This document shows positions 1 through 4,902 of a DNA stretch of 8,661 bases, in pieces. The position numbers were made by a program, and so were the translations under genes. The stretch comes from DATHZQ01 sp035458525 (GTDB taxonomy: Bacteria; Actinomycetota; Acidimicrobiia; Spongiisociales; UBA5794), in the NCBI GenBank assembly GCA_035458525.1, contig DATHZQ010000124.1, forward strand, positions 1 through 8,661, given 5' to 3'. Numbering within the stretch: position 1 is the stretch's first letter; each line of letters begins with the position of its first letter. Below the pieces are notes generated by a model, which saw only the letters and a program-made list of their open reading frames with translations, had not been told where the DNA came from and made no database searches.

Positions 1-532
1 GGAAGGCGATCTCGTAGAGGAACGAAGGGTGCATCGGCTGGCCGGTGAGGCACTGCGGGCAGTTGGGGATCGTGGCGGCCAACTCCGGCCCCACGGTGAT
101 CCCCCACGGCATAGAGGTTGTTGTTCCGATCTGTTCCGTCAGGAAGCAGCCGACGCGACCGATCGCCATTGCGGCTGCGACCGCTGGTGCGAACAGGTCC
201 CCGGTGCTGGTGCGGTAGCCCACGATCCGTTTCGTGACCTCGGCTCCAACGTACGCTCCGGCGAGGCCGCCAAGTACCGATCGCCCGCCGTACAGGTAGA
301 GGTCCGAGAGCGATGCTCCATCGCCCGCGAACTGCCAGACCGTCGAGATCTTGGCGAAGATCCCGCCTCCGATGAGGGCGCCGGCGGCGATCGCCGAGAC
401 CTTCTCGCGGTCGGCGCCGGTGCGGCGGGCCTCGGCGAAGAAGACAAGGACGCCGACCATTATGCCCACGCCGATGAAGAACTCGTGCGTCGGCACTCCC
501 CAACCCGCAACGTGGAAGAGTTCCGGTAACAA
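1..532 (-). CDS. Lgt-like prolipoprotein diacylglyceryl transferase family protein, 3' end outside the window
   Basis: Reading the minus strand leftwards gives an open frame of 177 codons that leaves the window at position 1. It matches the Lgt family, membrane enzymes that move diacylglycerol from phosphatidylglycerol onto the lipobox cysteine of prolipoproteins. Visible landmarks, numbered from a TTG at 532, are an N-terminal LPELFHV segment, hydrophobic segments at about 17-34 and 46-60, GGRSVLGGLAGAY (82-94), the family signature GRVGCF (125-130) and MHPSFLYE (167-174). Arg126 fits the essential signature arginine. The position of E. coli His103 (in FHGG) is Leu87 here, and the signature Asn is Cys129, so this may be a diverged paralogue rather than the housekeeping Lgt. 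An NCPQC pair (157-161) is unusual. The start is uncertain. The in-frame choices are TTG 532, GTG 496 and ATG 460, none with a good ribosome site, and the frame stays open to a TAG near 631 inside the recombinase relic. The upstream region was probably replaced. Family assignment is firm; activity is uncertain. Confidence 0.82.
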   Translation of the reverse strand, partial: MLPELFHVAGWGVPTHEFFIGVGIMVGVLVFFAEARRTGADREKVSAIAAGALIGGGIFAKISTVWQFAGDGASLSDLYLYGGRSVLGGLAGAYVGAEVTKRIVGYRTSTGDLFAPAVAAAMAIGRVGCFLTEQIGTTTSMPWGITVGPELAATIPNCPQCLTGQPMHPSFLYEIAF

Positions 533-553
533 CGCTTCCCACCATACGCGTGT

Positions 554-735
554 CGCTTTGCGGTCGTAGCCTCGAACAGGATTGCCGGGCGCGGGCGACG
601 GTGGTGTGGCGGCTGCAGACGATCGCGGGTTCTACCGACACTGCGTCAAAGGACAACACACTGCGGCATCTCCGGCAGTACGTGTGCGCCGCCCAAGGCC
701 GGACTCCGAAGAGACCGCAACGAGCACGCCCTGCC
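554..735 (+). pseudogene. decayed, frameshifted fragment of a tyrosine recombinase
   Basis: This stretch is a diverged copy of the middle of the intact recombinase gene downstream (about 1237-1415). By eye, over three quarters of bases match. In one frame (550-629) it reads RSLEQDCRARATVVWRLQTIAG, against RSLEQDGRARATVGRRLSTIAG in the intact protein (residues 72-93). One base is missing near 629-630 (cgcgggttctacc versus cgcgggcttctacc). The match then continues in the next frame as FYRHCVKGQHTAASPAV and VRVRRPRPDSEETAT, against FYRYCVEEQLIPASPAV and HVRRPRLDYESNAT. It covers only about 60 residues of the end of the core-binding (SAM-like) domain and has no catalytic domain, so it cannot be a functional recombinase. 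Its left edge lies within about 20 bp of the start of the Lgt-like gene. Confidence 0.85.
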
Positions 736-1005
736 CTCGCCTCGGTCCCACACTCTCAACCGCTCCTGGTAACCCACATCGATTCAACGCATCGGCTGAT
801 CCCCCACCGGCGACGCCCGCGCACCCGGCCCCGCGAGGTCAGATCCTTGTCATCGAATACCGACCGCCCAGATCCCCAAATCGGGTACACGAACACGCAT
901 TCTGCCCAGTGTCCGAGATCGGCACCTCCAGCGCTACCTGGCGACGTCTCGCCGGTTGGCTTGTTGCCGCGGTTGGTGGTGTGCTGGTCGGGTTCGTGCA
1001 GGCCG
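736..1005. other. intergenic stretch without a recognisable gene
   Basis: No frame here shows a convincing protein. The long frames that cross it are rich in Pro, Arg, Ser and Thr and have no ribosome site. The recombinase homology of the relic fades at about 735, and I found no convincing later match to the catalytic half. The stretch presumably carries the promoter of the recombinase at 1034, but I cannot point to clear -35/-10 boxes. Confidence 0.6.
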
Positions 1006-1030
1006 GTTCCTCTCGACAGGTGAGAGGAAC
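1006..1030 (+). promoter_or_regulatory. inverted repeat that covers the recombinase ribosome binding site
   Basis: GTTCCTCTC (1006-1014) and GAGAGGAAC (1022-1030) form a perfect 9-bp inverted repeat with a 7-base loop. The right arm contains the Shine-Dalgarno motif AGAGGA (1023-1028), and the ATG follows at 1034. In the mRNA the hairpin would hide the ribosome site, so it may damp translation of the recombinase. Alternatively, it may be a protein-binding operator in DNA. The repeat is seen directly; its role is inferred. Confidence 0.6.
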
Positions 1031-1033
1031 GAC

Positions 1034-1957
1034 ATGACAACCACACAAGTAGCTCTGGTGCCGTTCGTGGTGGCGCCGGACTTCGACTCGTTCGCTGTCC
1101 GTCAGGCGATCGCTGGGTTCCTGGCCGGGTACGGGGATGCGACCCGTGACGCCTACAGCCTCGACCTGCGGCAGTGGCTGAGGTGGTGTGACAGCCACGA
1201 CCTGAAGGTCTTCGAGGTGAAGCGTGCTCATATCGAGTTGTTCGCCCGCAGCCTGGAACAAGACGGCAGGGCCCGAGCGACGGTGGGGCGACGGCTGTCA
1301 ACGATCGCGGGCTTCTACCGGTACTGCGTCGAAGAACAGCTCATCCCAGCCTCACCGGCGGTGCATGTGCGCCGCCCCAGGTTGGACTACGAATCGAACG
1401 CCACCGGATTGGATCGCAACGAACTCGGCATGTTCCTGGTCCAAGCCGGCCTCGCCGGGGGCCGCGACCACGCATTGGCATGTCTGTTGGCGTTGAACGG
1501 GCTCCGGATCTCCGAAGCACTCAACACTGACATTGAGCATCTCGGGATGGAACGCGGGCACCGGACGCTGACGATCACCCGTAAGGGCGGCAAGATCGCC
1601 ACCATCCCCCTCGCACCCCGCACCGCCCGAGCCGTCGACCTATGCATCGGGGAACGTGAAGAGGGACCAATCTTCCTCAACCGAGACGGCACCCGACGCC
1701 TCGACCGGCATGCGGCGACAAGGATTGTGAAGCGCCTGTCGAGACGGGCGGGGATCGACAAGACGATCTCGCCGCATTCGTTGCGGCACTCGTTCATCAC
1801 CGCCGCTCTCGACGCCGGCGTTGCCCTCCGAGATGTGCAGGAAGCCGCTTCGCACGCCGACCCACGAACCACGATGCGATACGACCGAGCCAGACGCTCC
1901 TTGGATCGGCACGCCACCTACATCGTGGCCACCTTCGTAGCCGGCGCCAGCCGCTGA
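1034..1957 (+). CDS. tyrosine recombinase / site-specific integrase (XerC/D-like)
   Basis: This 307-residue protein is a typical two-domain tyrosine recombinase that cuts and rejoins DNA through a 3'-phosphotyrosine link. An N-terminal SAM-like core-binding domain (about 18-112) is followed by the catalytic domain (about 124-300). All expected catalytic residues are visible: Arg158 in NGLRISEAL, Lys184 in TRKGGK, His248 and Arg251 in PHSLRHSF, His274 in ASHAD, and the nucleophile Tyr283 in TTMRYDR. Length and layout match XerC/XerD and small integrases of mobile elements. The start is ATG 1034 because AGAGGA lies 5 bases upstream; the frame is open to 956 but lacks another ribosome site. It stands alone, with no excisionase or phage gene beside it. 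A decayed paralogous fragment lies about 300 bp upstream, which suggests repeated arrivals or a tandem duplication of this recombinase. A 12-bp hairpin follows the stop. The target site and element boundaries cannot be read from the window. Confidence 0.95.
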   Translation: MTTTQVALVPFVVAPDFDSFAVRQAIAGFLAGYGDATRDAYSLDLRQWLRWCDSHDLKVFEVKRAHIELFARSLEQDGRARATVGRRLSTIAGFYRYCVEEQLIPASPAVHVRRPRLDYESNATGLDRNELGMFLVQAGLAGGRDHALACLLALNGLRISEALNTDIEHLGMERGHRTLTITRKGGKIATIPLAPRTARAVDLCIGEREEGPIFLNRDGTRRLDRHAATRIVKRLSRRAGIDKTISPHSLRHSFITAALDAGVALRDVQEAASHADPRTTMRYDRARRSLDRHATYIVATFVAGASR

Positions 1958-1966
1958 ACCCGGAGT

Positions 1967-2000
1967 CGGGGAGCTGACACCACCCTGCGTCAGCTCCCCG
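1967..2000. terminator. 12-bp GC-rich stem-loop after the recombinase gene
   Basis: CGGGGAGCTGAC (1967-1978) pairs perfectly with GTCAGCTCCCCG (1989-2000) across a 10-base loop, starting 9 bases after the stop codon. It lies between two convergent genes and could stop transcription from both sides. There is no clear T-run after either arm, so it is not a textbook intrinsic terminator. A recombinase-binding site is an alternative. Confidence 0.65.
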
Positions 2001-2073
2001 CTCAAAACTGCCGGTTACGGGCGGGCATGGCTCCACCGCCCTACCGGCGATTGGCCGCGGCGAAAACCGTCGT

Positions 2074-2526
2074 TCAGTTGATGCGCAGCGTCAGAGTTCC
2101 CGTGAATGGGAACACGGCCGGGTCGACCAGACCGGACTGATGCACCCTGGCACCGATCAGATACCCGTAGGCGCCGGTGGCGTCTTCCACGGCGCCGTTC
2201 ACTCTGAACTTGCCGTTGTCGAACGTCCAGGTGCCGTACGACTCGATGGTCATCGTGCCATCGGCACACGTGATCGTCATGATCTCGAACCAATGCATGG
2301 TGCCTTCGACGAATGGGATGTCACCAACGACGCGGGCCTCGGGCACCACGGCGAATGCGTTGCAGTCCAGATCGCCGTTGAAGTCGTAGGCCCAACCGGT
2401 TCCGACGAAGTTCGCCGTTCCGGTCGCATACAACGGCGCTCCGGGACTAGCCGACGCAGCCGGAACCAGCGCCATCGCCGACACGATCAGCGCCGCGGTC
2501 ATGAGCACTGCTCGGAATCGCTTCAT
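2074..2526 (-). CDS. small secreted protein of unknown function
   Basis: This encodes 150 residues. The N-terminus is a classical Sec signal peptide: MKRFR, a hydrophobic core (about 7-20), then VPAASASPG with likely cleavage after ASA at about residue 26. The mature part of about 124 residues is rich in Gly, Thr and aromatic residues in alternating patterns and should be mostly beta strand. Its two cysteines, Cys55 (DLDCNAF) and Cys87 (TITCADG), could form a disulfide. The segment GAVEDATGAYGYLIGAR (111-127) recalls small secreted beta-barrel proteins of the allene-oxide-cyclase/dirigent type, but this is only a resemblance. The start is ATG 2526 because a strong purine-rich ribosome site (complement of 2531-2541) precedes it; the frame extends upstream to 2643 without a better start. 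It is divergent from the lipoprotein gene and convergent with the recombinase. I do not recognise a specific family. Confidence 0.8.
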   Translation of the reverse strand: MKRFRAVLMTAALIVSAMALVPAASASPGAPLYATGTANFVGTGWAYDFNGDLDCNAFAVVPEARVVGDIPFVEGTMHWFEIMTITCADGTMTIESYGTWTFDNGKFRVNGAVEDATGAYGYLIGARVHQSGLVDPAVFPFTGTLTLRIN

Positions 2527-2880
2527 GTCTCTCCCTCCTCCGGAAAGTCCCCTTTGCCTGGCCGTCAACGTATCGGAGCGCTGCGTCGGGCAGCTAGTGC
2601 CAGAAGCCTCCATATCGGCGAAAGCCGATATACCTAGCCACAAAACAACACGACCCGAGAACTACCACACCGCCCATATCGGCACCTACGCGAGCGGCCA
2701 GGTATCCAATCCTTCAGCGACTTTGCTCGAACCTTCCCGCGATCAGGTTCGCGGTCTAGGTAGCGGCGTGAGTGGCGACAGCTGGTCGTGTGCAGCCGGG
2801 AATGAGACTTCCCCCTTGCCTGGACCCCGCGGGAAGCGCACTATGAAGTTGCAGTGCCCACGCGTCGAAAGAGGTGCGGC
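2527..2880. promoter_or_regulatory. shared control region of two divergent export genes
   Basis: About 350 bp separate the secreted-protein gene (minus) from the lipoprotein gene (plus). The region holds a perfect palindrome at 2612-2631 and a repeat of its half-site CATATCGGC at 2675-2683. It also holds a 6-bp inverted repeat CCGCGA/TCGCGG at 2737-2754, overlapped by CGAACC/GGTTCG. I see no protein-coding frame of quality and no confident promoter boxes. Confidence 0.5.
2612..2631. promoter_or_regulatory. perfect 8-bp palindrome with GAAA centre, candidate operator or hairpin
   Basis: ATATCGGC-GAAA-GCCGATAT is a perfect inverted repeat about 85-105 bases upstream of the secreted-protein start. 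A 20-bp symmetric site of this form is typical of dimeric repressors such as TetR-like proteins; as RNA it would be an 8-bp stem capped by a stable GNRA tetraloop. The nine-base half-site CATATCGGC (2611-2619) recurs at 2675-2683. Function is inferred. Confidence 0.5.
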
Positions 2881-3651
2881 GTGCGTTGGCCTCTACTCCT
2901 CGTCTGTCTGACGCTGGTTACAGCTTGCGGTGCAGAGGAACAGAGCGACACTTCAGCCGGATCAACGTCTGCCAGTTCCACCAGCCCGATGGACGATATG
3001 ACAGCTTCGGCTCCGTCGACGGAAACCTCAACTCGCCGAACTCCCACTGGTCAGGCGTCGACAACGTCGACGGACCCTGTGACAACAATCGCAACGACAA
3101 CCACAACCTCCGTGGAGTCCCTGGTCGAGCTTCGGGCCGACGGTCTCGGTGACCTCGACTTCGGTGAACCGACTGACGCGGTGATGGGGGCACTCGTAGA
3201 TCTGTTCGGCCCCCCGGATCCAGGGGAGGAGTACCCGTATGGCGGTCATCCCCTCCGGTTCGTCTACTGGGACAACCAAGGCCTAGCGGTCGTCTTCAGC
3301 GACTACGAGTTCTACCGCGACGATGGCGTGGAGCATCTTGCCGGATGGACACACAGTCGCTACATCGGACATCGTGTCGCTTGGGATGGCGGGGCAACGT
3401 CGTTGACGTTGGAAGCAGCCGATGAGATCGGCATCGGTTCCACCCTGGCAGACCTTCAATCGGTATACGGAGATCAGGTCGTTCTTGAAGCCGAGTGCGA
3501 CCCTGGTGGTCCGCCTACTGCGGCGTACGTGCAATTCGCCGGCCCCAACGACGGCCGCATCTCAACCATCAGATTCGGCTTCGAAGATCTGCCTTTGAAC
3601 CCTACGTCGCGGATTGCTGGCTTGACAGCCGGAGCAGGCCCGGGCTGTTGA
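2881..3651 (+). CDS. putative lipoprotein with Ser/Thr-rich linker, unknown function
   Basis: The product has about 256 residues. It starts with MRWPLLLVCLTLVTAC, a type II signal peptide with the lipobox VTAC and lipidated Cys16. A low-complexity Ser/Thr/Pro-rich linker (about 19-80) follows, typical of actinobacterial surface lipoproteins. The folded part has two similar lobes: ADGLGDLDFGEPTDAVMGAL with LVDLFGPP (about 86-112), and EIGIGSTLADLQSVYGD (about 182-198). This pattern of Gly, a short strand, a helix, then FG or YG recalls BamE/SmpA-like repeats, but it is resemblance only. Cys206 and the C-terminal Cys256 could pair. GTG 2881 is preferred because AAAGAGG (2868-2874) precedes it at good spacing. 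GTG 2854 would add MPTRRKRCG, giving a more basic signal peptide but a poor ribosome site. The protein should sit outside the membrane; no function can be assigned. Confidence 0.8.
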   Translation: MRWPLLLVCLTLVTACGAEEQSDTSAGSTSASSTSPMDDMTASAPSTETSTRRTPTGQASTTSTDPVTTIATTTTTSVESLVELRADGLGDLDFGEPTDAVMGALVDLFGPPDPGEEYPYGGHPLRFVYWDNQGLAVVFSDYEFYRDDGVEHLAGWTHSRYIGHRVAWDGGATSLTLEAADEIGIGSTLADLQSVYGDQVVLEAECDPGGPPTAAYVQFAGPNDGRISTIRFGFEDLPLNPTSRIAGLTAGAGPGC

Positions 3652-4011
3652 TACCAGAGCGATAGTCCTGGGCGCTAAAAAGGCTCGACAAGGCGAATCG
3701 TCACAAGCTGACCACATCGGCATATCCAAGGCAGCTGTCACGTCAGGACACCTTCAGCACCGCTGACCTTCCCGCCCTGGATCACCAAATCGGGCGCGAT
3801 AACGAGCATTCCCGCGAGTGCGCTGGATCGGCACCTCGCGCTCGGTTCTCCTGCCACTGATCGGCGGACCGGAATGTCGAGCGGGACGTCTACGGCTCGG
3901 GGCGCTCGGCAGCAAACCATCCGCCCAGAACTGCCGGATCGGCTCGGAACAAGGTGCGCAATATCGCTCCCGGGGGGTGAGTGATCTGTGCGCACCTTGG
4001 CGTGCGGCCGC
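3652..4011. other. convergent intergenic region, no confident gene
   Basis: This 360-bp gap lies between the ends of the lipoprotein gene (plus) and arsM (minus). No complete gene is convincing. On the minus strand, the last 27 codons of a frame ending at 3738 read like a natural protein tail (LAGMLVIAPDLV, then IQGGKVSGAEGVLT), but the frame upstream becomes Arg/Ser/Pro-rich, so it may be the remnant of a lost gene. The right part holds a long imperfect hairpin at 3950-3999. Confidence 0.5.
3950..3999. terminator. long imperfect hairpin downstream of arsM, probable 3' end element
   Basis: CAAGGTGCGCA (3950-3960) and TGCGCACCTTG (3989-3999) are perfect 11-bp inverted arms. Inside them, ATCGCTC and GAGTGAT can form a second 7-bp helix with one G-T pair. 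The structure begins 12 bases after the arsM stop, so a transcription end or mRNA-protecting role is likely. The following minus-strand bases contain only a weak T-run (TTGTT). Confidence 0.5.
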
Positions 4012-4746
4012 CTACGTTGTGGGTCTTGTGGCCTTGATGATGGCGTTGTGCAGGCCGTCTGCCGCGATGCCGGTGAGCTCGATGGTCACGTCTACGAGCC
4101 CCACGTCCGCGAGCCCTGCTTCGTACTCGGCGATGGACAATGCTCCGGCAATGCAACCCACATGGCTGCCCCGTTCCGCCCGGTCTGCGGCCGTGAGGTG
4201 GTTCTCGGCAACGATGTCGCTGATTCCGACTCTTCCGCCGGGTCGCAGCACGCGAGAGATCTCAGCCAGGACCTTCGGCTTGTCGATCGACAGGTTGATG
4301 ACGCAGTTGGAGATGACGACATCGACGCTCGAATCTGGCAGTGGAAGATCCTCGATGTAGCCCTTTAGGAACTCGACATTGTCGATGCCAGCTTCGGCGG
4401 CGTGTCGCCGCGCAAGCTCGAGCATCTCGTCGGTCATGTCGACACCGATGACGGTGCCGCTGGGAGCCACACGACGGGCGCTCAGAAGTACGTCCACTCC
4501 GCCGCCCGAGCCGAGGTCGAGCACGGTCTCGCCGGGACGCAGATCGGCCACAGCGGCGGGATTGCCGCATCCGAGGCTGGCGGTGACGGCGCCGGCCGGG
4601 AGCGTGCTCGCCTCCGCGCCGTAAAGGTCTTCACCGAGTTGCGATCCCTCGCAGCCGCACGGATCACAGCAACCGTGTTGGGTATCGGCAACGGTGCGAG
4701 CTGCAGCGGCGTAGCGATCGCGAACGATGTCGCGCATATCGGTCAT
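4012..4746 (-). CDS. arsM: arsenite S-adenosylmethionine methyltransferase ArsM
   Basis: The 244-residue protein methylates As(III) in the cytoplasm with S-adenosylmethionine, giving methylated and partly volatile arsenic species. The SAM-binding Rossmann motif is LDLGSGGGVD (76-85), followed by GVDMTDEML (101-109) and the post-motif RVLRPGGR (165-172). The arsenic-binding cysteines are in place: Cys60 in SLGCGNP, Cys148 in SNCVINLS, Cys198 in VGCIAGAL, plus an N-terminal cluster CCDPCGC (26-32). Spacing closely matches the four conserved cysteines of AS3MT/ArsM enzymes. Length is normal for a short bacterial ArsM. The start is ATG 4746, with GAGGAG (complement of 4753-4758) 6 bases upstream. 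It lies downstream of the large flavoprotein on the same strand but has its own promoter-like region with an ArsR-type operator. No arsR, arsB/acr3 or arsC is visible here, so it is an orphan within this window. Confidence 0.95.
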   Translation of the reverse strand: MTDMRDIVRDRYAAAARTVADTQHGCCDPCGCEGSQLGEDLYGAEASTLPAGAVTASLGCGNPAAVADLRPGETVLDLGSGGGVDVLLSARRVAPSGTVIGVDMTDEMLELARRHAAEAGIDNVEFLKGYIEDLPLPDSSVDVVISNCVINLSIDKPKVLAEISRVLRPGGRVGISDIVAENHLTAADRAERGSHVGCIAGALSIAEYEAGLADVGLVDVTIELTGIAADGLHNAIIKATRPTT

Positions 4747-4837
4747 AGCTCACTCCTCGTAGACGTGGGGCGGCCACCGGGCGGTCCTGCTCTCGCTGGT
4801 GTCCGACGCTCGTTGGGATTCTGGGCGAACATATCGA

Positions 4838-4884
4838 TGTTGATCTATAAACAGATTACCACGATGTATTGATAGATGTCAATA
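4838..4884 (-). promoter_or_regulatory. arsM promoter with ArsR-like operator
   Basis: An AT-rich island in GC-rich DNA lies upstream of arsM. TATTGA (4867-4872) and TCAATA (4879-4884) form a 6-bp inverted repeat with a 6-base spacer, the style of site used by ArsR/SmtB repressors. On the minus strand, TTGACA (complement of 4877-4882) is a perfect -35 box and TAATCT (complement of 4853-4858) is a possible -10 at 18-base spacing. A further TTGAT half-site lies at 4840-4844. The operator covers the -35 box, which fits repression relieved by arsenite. Regulation is inferred; no regulator gene is in view. Confidence 0.6.
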
Positions 4885-4902
4885 TATTGGGAAGCGTGCG
4901 GA

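Noticed and set aside
29..529. Plus-strand open frame at the left edge
   Set aside because: It is antisense to the Lgt-like frame, whose family motifs are clear. The plus-strand product shows no recognisable features.
756..1301. Minus-strand open frames overlapping the recombinase start
   Set aside because: They are Arg/Ser/Pro-rich, overlap a certain gene and have no motifs; typical GC-rich shadows.
554..1957. Tandem recombinases as a RIT (recombinase-in-trio) element
   Set aside because: Only one intact recombinase and one short fragment exist. RIT elements carry three different, overlapping intact recombinase genes.
2725..2760. tRNA-like or T-arm-like CGAACC/GGTTCG pairing
   Set aside because: No acceptor, D or anticodon arm can be built around it, so it is only a short inverted repeat.
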